21,908 nucleotides of DNA. Origin: an uncultured Oscillospiraceae bacterium (GTDB taxonomy: Bacteria; Bacillota; Clostridia; Oscillospirales; Oscillospiraceae). The stretch is from NCBI GenBank assembly GCA_934565775.1, contig CAKTIN010000028.1, positions 1 through 21,908 of the forward strand, given 5' to 3'. Under the pieces are notes generated by a model. That model was given only the letters and a program-made list of their open reading frames with translations, searched no databases and was not told the origin of the DNA. Of the stretch, positions 7,033-13,988 are shown piece by piece; position 1 is the stretch's first letter; each line of letters opens with the position of its first letter. The position numbers and the translations under genes are program-made.

Positions 7033-7953
7033 CTATTCCTCCCCGGGCAGGGAGAAGGACCTGCGGAGCTTTTCCAGCACGGCCTCAAAGTAGGCGGGCC
7101 GGGGGGCGGCCACAATCACGGGCAGCCCGGTGCGGGGGTGCCGGAATTGCAGCAGCCCTGCATGGAGGCACTGGGTATCCTGCCCCAGCTCCGGCTTTTT
7201 CCGGCCGTAGACGGTGTCGCCCAGGATGGGATGGCCAATATAGGCCATATGGACCCGGATCTGATGGGTCCGGCCGGTCTCCAGGCGGCAGCGGATATGG
7301 GTGTAGCCCCGGAAGCGCTGGAGGACCTCATAATGGGTCACGGCGGGCCGCCCCAGGCGCTGGGTTACGGTCATTTTCTTCCGGTCCGTGGGATGGCGGC
7401 CGATGGGTGCGTCCACGGTGCCCCCCTCCTTCAGCTCGCCGACCACAATGGCCTCGTAGACCCGGCAGAGGGTGTGGTCCTTCAGCTGGCTGGCCAGGAC
7501 CGTGTGCGCCAGATCGTTCTTTGCGACGATCAGCAGCCCGGAGGTGTCCTTGTCGATGCGGTGGACGATCCCCGGGCGCAGCTCGCCGTTGATGCCGGAC
7601 AGGCTGTCTCCCCGGCAGTACATCAGCGCGTTGACCAGGGTGTCGTCCCAGTGCCCGGCGGCGGGATGGACCACCAGTCCCTTGGGCTTGTTGATCACCA
7701 GCACGTCCTCGTCCTCATAGACGATTTCCAGCGGAATGTCCCGGGGGGCGATGTCCACGCTCTGGGGCTCCGGGAGCTCCAGCTCGATCACGTCCCCCTG
7801 GGCGGTTTTTTCGTTCTTCTTGGCGGCCTTTCCGTTGCGCCGGACGGCGCCCGCCTCCAAAAGCCGCTGGGCGGCGCTGCGGGTGAGCCCCTCCACCGCC
7901 TGGGAGAGGAACACGTCCAGGCGCTGGCCCTCCTCCTGGCAGATCAGCTTCAT
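7033..7953 (-). CDS. RluA/RluD-family pseudouridine synthase, 306 aa
   Basis: This enzyme should convert uridines to pseudouridine in ribosomal RNA. An N-terminal S4 RNA-binding domain (residues about 12-60, RLDVFLSQAVEGLTRSAAQR) is followed by the catalytic domain. The active-site motif HRIDKDTSGLLIVAKN has the catalytic Asp134, and later motifs are ETGRTHQIRVH and GDTVYG. Length is typical for RluD-like proteins in Bacillota (YlyB type). ATG at 7953 is chosen over a longer frame because it overlaps the lspA stop codon as ATGA, with AAAGGA upstream. lspA next to an RluD-like gene is a conserved pair, and the overlap implies translational coupling. Substrate positions in rRNA cannot be read from the sequence. 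Confidence 0.93.
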   Translation of the reverse strand: MKLICQEEGQRLDVFLSQAVEGLTRSAAQRLLEAGAVRRNGKAAKKNEKTAQGDVIELELPEPQSVDIAPRDIPLEIVYEDEDVLVINKPKGLVVHPAAGHWDDTLVNALMYCRGDSLSGINGELRPGIVHRIDKDTSGLLIVAKNDLAHTVLASQLKDHTLCRVYEAIVVGELKEGGTVDAPIGRHPTDRKKMTVTQRLGRPAVTHYEVLQRFRGYTHIRCRLETGRTHQIRVHMAYIGHPILGDTVYGRKKPELGQDTQCLHAGLLQFRHPRTGLPVIVAAPRPAYFEAVLEKLRRSFSLPGEE

Positions 7954-8432
7954 GCCTTGGGCCCGTCCTTTTTCCAGAATTCCTTGTTGAAGAACAGCAG
8001 GTGGACGCACAGCAGCACCGCGCCGCAGGTGATGAAGCAGTCCGCCACGTTGAACACCGGGAAGCGGATGAACTCCGTCTCGATCATGTCCACCACATAG
8101 CCCCGGGCGGCCCGGTCAATGACGTTGCCCAGCCCGCCGCCATAGATGGCCGCCAGGCTCAGGACCTCCAGCTTGGTGAAGGGCACCCACTTTTTCCACA
8201 GAAAAAGCACAATTACCAGGGTAAACAGGGCGAATACCAGGAAAAACAGCCATTTCTGCCCCTGCAGGGCGGAAAACGCCGCTCCGTAATTGTGTACATG
8301 GGTCAGCCGCACGACCCCGGGCAGCAGGGGCACCTCGCCGCCATAGGGGATCTGCGTGAGGACCAGATATTTTGTCGCCTGATCCGCCGCGACGATCAGT
8401 CCGGCAAACAGGGCGCAAAGCGCATAAAACAT
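7950..8432 (-). CDS. lspA: Lipoprotein signal peptidase (signal peptidase II)
   Basis: LspA cuts the signal peptide from lipid-modified prolipoproteins in the membrane. The 160-aa length is standard. Four membrane segments are visible at about residues 3-21, 60-79, 88-106 and 127-147. The two catalytic aspartates are Asp115 (GYVVDMIE) and Asp131 (FPVFNVAD), and the conserved Asn48 in HNYGAAF and NVIDR (104-107) are present. ATG at 8432 is chosen since AAGGAGGAGG lies upstream and the family starts with a membrane helix here. It is expressed from a duplicated promoter and overlaps the pseudouridine synthase gene by four bases. At least two lipoprotein substrates (2134-3117 and 12455-13174) are in this window. 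Confidence 0.96.
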   Translation of the reverse strand: MFYALCALFAGLIVAADQATKYLVLTQIPYGGEVPLLPGVVRLTHVHNYGAAFSALQGQKWLFFLVFALFTLVIVLFLWKKWVPFTKLEVLSLAAIYGGGLGNVIDRAARGYVVDMIETEFIRFPVFNVADCFITCGAVLLCVHLLFFNKEFWKKDGPKA

Positions 8433-8461
8433 AGGCAGAGCCTCCTCCTTGAGATGCCAAT

Positions 8462-8490
8462 AGTGTATCACGCCCGGGCGGGAATGTCAA
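8462..8490 (-). promoter_or_regulatory. Proximal lspA promoter (copy 1)
   Basis: TTGACA (8490-8485) and TACACT (8467-8462) with a 17-base spacer. Transcription would start about 25 bases before the lspA ATG, just upstream of its ribosome-binding site. Confidence 0.75.
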
Positions 8491-8497
8491 AGCAAAT

Positions 8498-8526
8498 AGT
8501 GTATCACGCCCGGGCGGGAATGTCAA
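8498..8526 (-). promoter_or_regulatory. Distal lspA promoter (copy 2)
   Basis: This is an identical promoter (TTGACA at 8526-8521, TACACT at 8503-8498) displaced by exactly 36 bp by the tandem duplication. Confidence 0.7.
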
Positions 8527-8535
8527 AGCAAAATG

Positions 8536-8573
8536 GAAAAAGCCCCGCTTCCGCAGAGAAAACGGAAGCGGGG
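8536..8573 (-). terminator. Terminator of the 8589-9278 gene
   Basis: On the minus strand CCCCGCTTCCG (8573-8563) pairs with CGGAAGCGGGG (8553-8543), then CTTTTTCC. It separates this gene from the lspA promoters directly downstream. Confidence 0.9.
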
Positions 8574-8588
8574 GACAGATCTGGATTT

Positions 8589-9278
8589 TTACAGCTCCAC
8601 CGGGGGATGCTTGCAGGGGGCCTGGCCGTTGTGGACCGGGCTCTGCTCCTCGGCCAGCGCCTTCTGGGCCCGCTCCAGCTGCCGGGCGGCGGCAACAATC
8701 TGGGCAATGCAGAACAGCACATAGGCGTGGAACAGCAGGGCAATCAGATTGTTGACGTTGCTGAGGACCTGGGTGAACATATACACGGTGTCCGCCAGGT
8801 ACACAAGGAAGGCGATCCAGACGACCTTCGGGGACTTTTTGCTCAGAGCCCAGCACAGGAACATGGCGGCGACCATGAGCACCGCCAGCACGATCAGCAG
8901 GGGGACGGGCACGTCCCAATAGGCGTTGAGGTGACAGGAGAGATCATAGGGGAAAAACAGGGAAAACATGAGATAGGTATTGGAGACCTGGGCCAGCAGA
9001 CAGTTCGCCAGGCTCAGGATGGCGACCAGAAGCAGGGTGACCCGGTAATTGTTGAGCGACCGCTCCGCCTTGGCAAGCAGGGCCTGCGCCGGGGTGGGCT
9101 GGGGATAAGGCTGCTGATAGCCGGGCTGCTGGGGCGCACCGGCGGGCTGCCCATAATTCTGCTGGGGATAGACCGGCTGCTGGGGCGCGGGATTCGGATT
9201 GGCAGCGGGCTGCTGCGGGGCGCTGGGGCGCACCGGGGGGACGTTGTCGTATGTCGGTTCCTTGTTGAATAGGCCCAT
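8589..9278 (-). CDS. Membrane protein with Pro/Gln-rich N-terminal tail, 229 aa, function unknown
   Basis: I cannot name the family. Residues 1-65 are a low-complexity tail rich in Pro, Gln, Asn and Tyr (repeats of the type PQQP, GYQQPYPQP), likely disordered and on one side of the membrane. Four hydrophobic segments follow at about 80-97, 124-145, 151-168 and 175-197. The C-terminal 30 residues are charged and soluble. No enzyme motif is visible. ATG at 9278 has AAAGGA at a proper distance. It lies 69 bases after the 9348-9893 membrane protein gene on the same strand, without a clear promoter between, so the two may form an operon. Both begin with similar words (MGLFNKEP and MGIFSNPY), which hints at shared ancestry or role. 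Confidence 0.75.
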   Translation of the reverse strand: MGLFNKEPTYDNVPPVRPSAPQQPAANPNPAPQQPVYPQQNYGQPAGAPQQPGYQQPYPQPTPAQALLAKAERSLNNYRVTLLLVAILSLANCLLAQVSNTYLMFSLFFPYDLSCHLNAYWDVPVPLLIVLAVLMVAAMFLCWALSKKSPKVVWIAFLVYLADTVYMFTQVLSNVNNLIALLFHAYVLFCIAQIVAAARQLERAQKALAEEQSPVHNGQAPCKHPPVEL

Positions 9279-9347
9279 GATGGCACATCCTTTCTCTCTT
9301 TCTCCCCACCATCATACCATGCTTCGGGAGAAAAGGCAAGATTTTCT

Positions 9348-9893
9348 CTATTCCTCCGGGGGCGTATTGTCCTTTTTCATAAATTTTCGCATGGAAAGAG
9401 CACGAAGCGCCCCGATGATCCAGACCAGCAGCCAGATGTGGATCGCCGTATCCGCCAAAGTCAGCACCAGGGCCTTGGGACCCCCGGCCAGAATGAAGAA
9501 GATCAAAAACAGGCTGTCCAGGCTCAGCAGCACCAGCCCCGTGACCATGCCCCAGGGGTGGTCCTTGGAGGCGTACCAGCACAGGGCGTACAGCCCCAGC
9601 AGCGCCGCGCCTCCCAGAAGGGCGAAGGGCCCGGCCTGCTGCACCAGATTGCCGCTGAGCCCCAGAGTTTCCAGAATGGCGCTCATGTCAAAGCCGATGA
9701 GCAGATAGGGAAACAGCGCCCCGACGGGCATTCCGATAAAGCTTCCCTGGGTCCACCGGTCCATCAGGGCGTTCAGCGCGGTCCCCAGGGCCAGAAGGAG
9801 CAGCGCCGTGCGGCCCCGGTTGTATTTTGCCAGGAGCGCCGCCCGGCTGAACTTGTCCGGCTTGGGCCGGTAGGGGTTGGAAAAAATGCCCAT
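9348..9893 (-). CDS. Multi-pass membrane protein, 181 aa, function unknown
   Basis: I do not recognise this protein. A short basic N-terminus (MGIFSNPYRPKPDKFSR) precedes membrane segments at about 28-44, 55-73, 88-108, 114-136 and 146-165. The C-terminus is charged (RKFMKKDNTPPEE). Positive charges at the N-terminus and after the last segment suggest both ends lie inside the cell for an even number of crossings, but the second segment is weak and the count is uncertain. The start ATG at 9893 has TGGAGG 8 bases upstream and a consensus promoter further up. It is probably transcribed together with the 8589-9278 gene. Confidence 0.72.
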   Translation of the reverse strand: MGIFSNPYRPKPDKFSRAALLAKYNRGRTALLLLALGTALNALMDRWTQGSFIGMPVGALFPYLLIGFDMSAILETLGLSGNLVQQAGPFALLGGAALLGLYALCWYASKDHPWGMVTGLVLLSLDSLFLIFFILAGGPKALVLTLADTAIHIWLLVWIIGALRALSMRKFMKKDNTPPEE

Positions 9894-9919
9894 GCAATTG
9901 CCTCCAGAAGTTTTTATTT

Positions 9920-9948
9920 ATTGTACCGCATTTGGCCGGTAATTGCAA
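9920..9948 (-). promoter_or_regulatory. Promoter of the two membrane-protein genes
   Basis: On the minus strand, TTGCAA (9948-9943) and TACAAT (9925-9920) with a 17-base spacer, about 25 bases before the ATG at 9893. Confidence 0.7.
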
Positions 9949-9985
9949 CCGGAATTGTTTCTTACCGAAAAGGGGAAAATAATTA

Positions 9986-10014
9986 TTGACAAACGATAAA
10001 ATTAGTGCTATCCT
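9986..10014 (+). promoter_or_regulatory. Promoter of the DUF2975/Xre/DUF4153 operon
   Basis: TTGACA (9986-9991) and TATCCT (10009-10014) are separated by 17 bases, and the first ATG is 33 bases further on. The bases just before the -10 box read AATTAGTGC, which recurs at the same place in the promoter at 17290. Confidence 0.7.
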
Positions 10015-10046
10015 TAGGGCAACCTCAAGAAAAGGAACGATGTCCC

Positions 10047-10493
10047 ATGAAGCAAAATCTCCGTGCGGCCCGCATTACCCTGGGGGCGGTGTGGGCAAGC
10101 CTCGCCGTGCTGGCCGCCCTGGCCTTCACCATGCCAGCCCTTCTGCGGTGGTACGGCGCCCTGCGGCAAATGCCTCCGGCTCCCTGCCGGGCTATCCGCA
10201 TAGCCTTTTACCTGTGCCTGCTCCCTGCCGGGCTGGCTCTCTGGTCTCTCCGGGGAATTCTGAAGCAGATTCTGGCCGGGGCGGTGTTTACCGCCGGGAA
10301 CGTGCGGCGAATCTACCGGGTCTCCTGGTGCTGCCTGCCGGTGGCGGTCATTTGCGCCTGTGCCGCAGTGTATTATGCGCCGCTGGGCTTTGTGGCCATT
10401 TTGATGGGCTTTTTGCTTCTGACCGCCCGGGTGGTGGCGGAGGCCTTCCGGGCGGCCTGTGCCCTCCGGGAGGAGAACGAGCTGACGATCTAG
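10047..10493 (+). CDS. DUF2975-like membrane protein (YoaS type), 148 aa
   Basis: This small membrane protein is followed directly by a YozG-like regulator, the arrangement known for DUF2975 proteins in Bacillota. Four hydrophobic segments are visible, around residues 10-30, 50-68, 92-112 and 113-130. The motif LKQILAGAVFTAGNVRRIYR matches the family feature of a short loop with Phe, Asn and Arg between helices 2 and 3. ATG at 10047 is preferred to an upstream in-frame ATG (10005) because GGAAC precedes it and the upstream codons overlap the promoter. The stop codon is 9 bases before the next gene. Molecular function is unknown for the family. The assignment rests on layout and general sequence pattern. 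Confidence 0.75.
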   Translation: MKQNLRAARITLGAVWASLAVLAALAFTMPALLRWYGALRQMPPAPCRAIRIAFYLCLLPAGLALWSLRGILKQILAGAVFTAGNVRRIYRVSWCCLPVAVICACAAVYYAPLGFVAILMGFLLLTARVVAEAFRAACALREENELTI

Positions 10494-10502
10494 GAGGCGG
10501 CC

Positions 10503-10715
10503 ATGGGAATTACCGTGAATCTGGATGTGATGCTGGCCAAGCGGAAAATGTCCAGCCAGGAGCTGGCGGAGCAGGTGGGGATCACCCAGGCAAACCTGTC
10601 TATCCTCAAAACGGGGAAGGCCAAGGCCGTCCGCTTTTCCACCCTGGCGGCAATCTGCCGGGCGCTGGACTGCCAGCCGGGAGACCTGCTGGCCTATGAA
10701 AAGGAGGAATCCTAA
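10503..10715 (+). CDS. Xre/Cro-type regulator, YozG-like, 70 aa
   Basis: This is a single helix-turn-helix domain. KRKMSSQELAEQVGITQANL forms the first helices and SILKTGKAKAVRFSTLAAIC the remainder, ending with the family ending LDCQPGDLLAYE. Such small YozG proteins accompany DUF2975 membrane proteins and probably regulate their own operon. TAGGAGG lies 5 bases before the ATG, and its stop codon touches the ATG of the next gene. A sequence relative with the same ending (LDCQPADLIEYV) is encoded in the mobile element at 16933-17160. Confidence 0.92.
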   Translation: MGITVNLDVMLAKRKMSSQELAEQVGITQANLSILKTGKAKAVRFSTLAAICRALDCQPGDLLAYEKEES

Positions 10716-12359
10716 ATGAACGAGACGACAAACGGGGCATATGGCCCCAATGGGCAGCCGAGCTGCCCGCCCAATTTTCAGGGGCAGCCCAATTGCCCGC
10801 CCCCCTATCCCCCCTATCCGCCGGGAAAGCCCCGGGCGGTGCTTCCGGGCCGGGGCGGGGAGCGGGCGCTGGCCGCCGCTCTGCTTCTGCTGAGCGTTTG
10901 GACGGTCAACGCCCTGCTCTTTGGCCAGGCCCGGCTGGGCTTTGCCCTGGGGGGCTTGGGGATCGAGATTTTGTCTCTGTGCTATCTGGCCCGCCGGGGG
11001 CTGCGCCCGGGGCTCTATGGCGGCGTGCTTCTGGCTGGGTCGGCAGCGCTTCTGGGCAGCTTTGCCTGGGCGGATCACAGCCGGGGCTCCGCTCTGATCC
11101 TGCTGGCCGTTCTGGGCTGCTGGTTCCTGGGCCTGGCCCAGGCCATGGGCTGCAACCGCTATGCGCCCGGCCGGTTTACCGGGATTCTGGACGGCTTCCG
11201 GGTGGGCTTCGGGGAGACCTACGGGAAGATCGGCGCCGCCCTGCGGGGGCTGTTCCACCGGAAGGGGGAGTGCCCCAGCCGCGTGGCCGGTCCCCTGGTG
11301 GGTCTGCTGCTGGCGATCCCCATTCTGTTTTTCCTGGTGCCTCTGCTGATCAGCTCGGACGCGGCCTTTGCCGGTCTGATGGAGAACCTGTTTTGGAACC
11401 TGCTGGATCTGGACGAGATCGTCCCCAGCATTGCCGTGGGCCTGCTGCTGTTTCTGCCGGTCTATACCCGGCCCGTGGCCCTGGGAGCCCGGGGGGAGCG
11501 GGAGACGCCCAGGCCGGAGCAGCCCGGGAGCTTTCCCCCATCGGCCCTGGCGGGCTTCCTGGGGGCCATCGCCTTTTTCTATGTGCTGTACCTGATTTCT
11601 CAGTTTGCTTACTTTTTCAGCGCCTTTTCCTGGCTCCTGCCCCGGGATTTCACCCCGGCGGAGTATGCCCGGCGGGGCTTCTTTGAAATGGCGGTCCTGT
11701 GCGCGGCGGACCTGATCCTGGTCGGCACCGCCCTGGGGGGCGTGCGAAAGAAGGACGGGATTCCCGGGTATATCCGGGGGCTGTGCGCCTTTTTCTGCCT
11801 GTTTTCTCTGGTGCTCATTGCCAGCGCCTTCTCCAAAATGGCCTACTATATGGGGGCCTTTGGCCTGACGCGGCTGCGGGTGCTGACCTCGGCGTTTATG
11901 CTGTGCCTGGCAATCTGCTTCCTGGGGCTGCTGGTGCGGCTGTTTGTTCCCCGGTTCCCCTATATGAAGCTGGCCGCCGGGGCGGCGGTGGTGGTGGCCT
12001 GCGCCCTGGCCTGGGCGGATGTGGACGCCCAAGTGGCCCGGTACAATGTGACCGCCTATGAGACCGGGCGGCTGGAGAGCGTGGATGTGGACCTGCTGTC
12101 CACCCTCAAGTCCAGCGCCGCGCCCTATGTGGCCCGGCTGACCCGGGATCCGGACCCGGAGGTGTGCCAGGCTGCGTCGGACGCCATGGCCGCCTGGCAG
12201 GCGGAGCTGTTCACTCGGGACCTGACGGAGTCCGAGAACGCCCCGGCCGAGGTGGGATGGGTGCCCAACGGGGTGTTCTTCCGGGACTGGAACTGGCATC
12301 AGAGCCAGGCCCGGGCGACCATTGCGGCCTGGACCGCAGAGGAGGGCCGGGCCGGGTAA
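10716..12359 (+). CDS. DUF4153/DUF4173-type polytopic membrane protein, 547 aa
   Basis: The first 45 residues form a Pro-rich tail (CPPNFQGQPNCPPPYPPYPP). About ten or more hydrophobic segments fill residues 48-435. The central part (ISQFAYFFSAFSW then ARRGFFEMAVLCA) has the pattern of the DUF4153/DUF4173 family, membrane proteins often found beside small regulators in Bacillota. The last 110 residues, from about 438, are soluble. They contain YNVTAYETGRLESVDVDLL, a sequence seen at the C-terminus of this family, and a HEAT-like stretch about proteolysis or repeats cannot be claimed. AAGGAGG lies just before the ATG, which directly follows the regulator's stop codon. It is the third gene of the operon and ends before a strong hairpin. 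Function is unknown. Confidence 0.8.
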   Translation: MNETTNGAYGPNGQPSCPPNFQGQPNCPPPYPPYPPGKPRAVLPGRGGERALAAALLLLSVWTVNALLFGQARLGFALGGLGIEILSLCYLARRGLRPGLYGGVLLAGSAALLGSFAWADHSRGSALILLAVLGCWFLGLAQAMGCNRYAPGRFTGILDGFRVGFGETYGKIGAALRGLFHRKGECPSRVAGPLVGLLLAIPILFFLVPLLISSDAAFAGLMENLFWNLLDLDEIVPSIAVGLLLFLPVYTRPVALGARGERETPRPEQPGSFPPSALAGFLGAIAFFYVLYLISQFAYFFSAFSWLLPRDFTPAEYARRGFFEMAVLCAADLILVGTALGGVRKKDGIPGYIRGLCAFFCLFSLVLIASAFSKMAYYMGAFGLTRLRVLTSAFMLCLAICFLGLLVRLFVPRFPYMKLAAGAAVVVACALAWADVDAQVARYNVTAYETGRLESVDVDLLSTLKSSAAPYVARLTRDPDPEVCQAASDAMAAWQAELFTRDLTESENAPAEVGWVPNGVFFRDWNWHQSQARATIAAWTAEEGRAG

Positions 12360-12388
12360 GCCCCGGACGCCATAGTCGGAATAAGAAT

Positions 12389-12425
12389 AAAAGATGCGCC
12401 CTGCCACCGGCAGGGCGCATCTTTT
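12389..12425. terminator. 17-bp-stem terminator between convergent genes
   Basis: AAAAGATGCGCCCTGCC (12389-12405) pairs perfectly with 12409-12425 around a 3-base loop. Its A-rich and T-rich flanks let it act in both directions. Its core is shared with the hairpins at 13540-13562, 13688-13710 and 13836-13858. Confidence 0.92.
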
Positions 12426-12454
12426 GGATCGATATCGTTCCATGGTATTTCTAA

Positions 12455-13174
12455 TCAAACATTGTAAAGGTGCACTCCCTCGCGGCCAAAGGTCAGAGTG
12501 AACATTATACCGCCCTCCGGGCGGAACTTCGCCTTGTTGTTTCCATCGATTTCAAAGGTACCCGAGCCGCTGTAATAATTTGTGCCAAAATAGGAGTCTA
12601 AAATCTCATAAGAAAGCGTCACCGTCATGTTTTCAAGATCAATGCTCTCGATGTCGATGGTATATTCAAGTGTCTTTGAGCTCTCTGACCAAGTGCCGAG
12701 CATACGATCCCAATGCAGTTCCTCATATAGTGTGTTCCAGTGAGGGGAATTGTCAGAATTTAGATTCATAGCTTTCCAAATGTCATCGGAGCTGTAATAC
12801 TGATATACAAGCTTGGCTTCTCGCTTCATATAAAAATACTCGGCGTCAATGTTGACATCAATGGTTACTGTTTCCTGGTGCGTGCTTTCATCCGGACTTC
12901 TTTCGACCGTGTAGCTGCTGTTTACGGAGCCGTATTTTTCATAACGTTGGAGCATGGCATCGATATAACCCAAGAATAACGATTCGGGGACGCTCGAAGC
13001 TTGTGTCTCGGTTGCCGACGCAGAGGTGCCAGGCTTTTGTGATTCAGGTTTGGTTTCCGTTCTCTGTGTACTCCCCTCTGTGGGCTTGCTTTGATGGGGG
13101 ACAGTACGGCTGCCGCAAGCGCAGAGGGACAGCGCGGCGGCCACCGCCAGGAGCAGGGTAAGGACTTTTTTCAT
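12455..13174 (-). CDS. Putative lipoprotein of unknown function, 239 aa
   Basis: The N-terminus is a lipoprotein signal peptide (MKKVLTLLLAVAAALSL) with lipobox LCAC, the modified Cys probably being residue 20. Residues 21-62 form a Ser/Thr/Glu/Lys-rich linker typical of surface lipoproteins. The rest is a predicted beta-rich globular domain with many Tyr, Ser and Asp residues (SSYTVERSPDESTH, TVTLSYEILDSYFGTNYYSG). I do not recognise a family. The coding sequence is clearly poorer in GC than its neighbours on the left, which suggests transfer. The start has GAGGAACC upstream. It is transcribed from a consensus promoter divergent from the small Xre regulator at 13273, which may control it through the near-palindromes in between. 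Confidence 0.8.
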   Translation of the reverse strand: MKKVLTLLLAVAAALSLCACGSRTVPHQSKPTEGSTQRTETKPESQKPGTSASATETQASSVPESLFLGYIDAMLQRYEKYGSVNSSYTVERSPDESTHQETVTIDVNIDAEYFYMKREAKLVYQYYSSDDIWKAMNLNSDNSPHWNTLYEELHWDRMLGTWSESSKTLEYTIDIESIDLENMTVTLSYEILDSYFGTNYYSGSGTFEIDGNNKAKFRPEGGIMFTLTFGREGVHLYNV

Positions 13175-13200
13175 AAGGGTTCCTCTTTTCTATCAGAATA

Positions 13201-13252
13201 ATAACCGATATTGGTTAATATTATTATAGATCATATTCGGTTATCATGTCAA
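13201..13252 (-). promoter_or_regulatory. Lipoprotein gene promoter with candidate operators
   Basis: On the minus strand TTGACA (13252-13247) and TATAAT (13228-13223) have an 18-base spacer. ATAACCGA (13201-13208) and TCGGTTAT (13237-13244) form an inverted repeat, one arm in the spacer and one downstream of the -10 box. AACCGATATTGGTT (13203-13216) is itself palindromic except for one pair. These are likely operator sites for the neighbouring Xre protein. Confidence 0.65.
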
Positions 13253-13272
13253 GTACAAAGGGAGGATTTGGC

Positions 13273-13491
13273 ATGATTTCTTATGAAAAGTTATGGGAGG
13301 TGCTGAAGCAGCGCCATATTTCGCAGTATGCCCTGATCAAAACCTATCACATCAGTCCCGGTCAACTTACCCGGCTCAAGCGCAACGAAAGCGTCAGCAC
13401 CCATACGATCGAGATGTTTTGCAGAATTCTGCAATGCGACGTGGGCGATATTATGCAATATATCCCGGATGTTCCCGAATGTGAAAGATGA
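13273..13491 (+). CDS. Small Xre-family regulator, 72 aa
   Basis: The protein is one helix-turn-helix domain (YEKLWEVLKQRHISQYALIK, then YHISPGQLTRLKRNESVSTH) ending with the usual CRILQCDVGDIMQYI. ATG at 13273 has AAGGGAGG upstream; an earlier in-frame ATG at 13246 overlaps the divergent promoter and lacks such a site. It is divergent from the lipoprotein gene, with likely operators between, so I infer that it regulates that gene and itself. A terminator overlaps its stop codon. Confidence 0.88.
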   Translation: MISYEKLWEVLKQRHISQYALIKTYHISPGQLTRLKRNESVSTHTIEMFCRILQCDVGDIMQYIPDVPECER

Positions 13492-13516
13492 CCTGCCGGC
13501 GGCAGGCCATCTTTTT
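13485..13516 (+). terminator. Terminator of the small Xre gene
   Basis: AAGATG-CCTGCC pairs with GGCAGG-CATCTT around GGC, with one mismatch pair, followed by TTTTT. Its first arm includes the stop codon (13489-13491). Confidence 0.85.
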
Positions 13517-13530
13517 GTATTGGTTAACTA

Positions 13531-13951
13531 AATCAAAAGCGCCCTGCCGGTGGCAGGGCGCCTCTTTACCCATGGGAGGGAAAAGCTCTCGATTTGCTTA
13601 CTTCAGCGCCTCTTCGACTGCAACAGCGACGGAGACAGTAGCGCCGACCATGGAGAGCAGCGCCCGCGCTGCGGATCAAATCAAAAGCGCCCTGCCGGTG
13701 GCAGGGCGCCTCTTTACCCATGGGAGGGAAAAGCTCTCGATTTGCTTACTTCAGCGCCTCTTCGACTGCAACAGCGACGGAGACAGTAGCGCCGACCATG
13801 GAGAGCAGCGCTTGCGCTGCGGATCAAATCAAAAGCGCCCTGCCGGTGGCAGGGCGCCTCTTTACCCATGGGAGGGAAAAACTTTCGATTTGCTTACTTC
13901 AGCGCCTCTTCGACTGCAACAGCGACGGAGACAGTAGCACCGACCATGGGA
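13531..13951. repeat. 148-bp tandem array: tail of the GGGtGRT gene plus its terminator, almost three copies
   Basis: Copies start at 13531, 13679 and 13827, a period of exactly 148 bp. Each contains, read on the minus strand, the last 17 or so codons of the GGGtGRT gene, its stop codon and a GCGCCCTGCC hairpin followed by TTTTGATTT. Copies 1 and 2 are cut off after the gene sequence ending CGACCATGG and are followed by a 24-base linker with the palindrome GCAGCGC/GCGCTGC. Copy 3 instead continues into the gene and the left attachment site. Copy 3 differs from the others at a few positions. Confidence 0.9.
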
Positions 13952-13986
13952 TTGTTGCCCATGCCCAGGAAGCCCATCATTTCCAC
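13894..13986 (-). pseudogene. Displaced 3' end of the GGGtGRT gene (host remnant)
   Basis: Thirty codons and a stop encode VEMMGFLGMGNNPMVGATVS followed by VAVAVEEALK. This is the same C-terminus as the gene at the right edge except for one Lys. No start codon or upstream coding part is present. Outside the 37-bp identical core it differs from the right copy at nine bases, all third codon positions, so it comes from a diverged lineage. I read it as the original chromosomal gene end cut away by the insertion. Confidence 0.85.
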
Positions 13987-13988
13987 GT
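13952..13988. repeat. Left attachment site (attL) core, 37 bp
   Basis: These 37 bases are identical to 21691-21727 in direct orientation and lie within coding sequence for GFLGMGNNP. Similarity falls sharply on both sides: synonymous changes to the left, unrelated sequence to the right from 13989. Confidence 0.88.

Larger units (their letters stand above)
8459..8530. repeat. Perfect 36-bp tandem duplication carrying the lspA promoter
   Basis: The 36 bases at 8459-8494 are repeated without change at 8495-8530. Each unit holds a full -35 and -10 element on the minus strand and a GC-rich spacer with the palindrome GCCCGGGC. Confidence 0.95.

Noticed and set aside
13531..13951. Possible CRISPR array
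   Set aside because: The units are long, nearly identical and contain coding sequence; there are no variable spacers and no cas genes. The 36-bp pair at 8459-8530 has no spacer at all.
13952..13988. tRNA gene as the insertion target
   Set aside because: The repeat encodes a protein segment with synonymous differences around it, and no tRNA-like fold is present.
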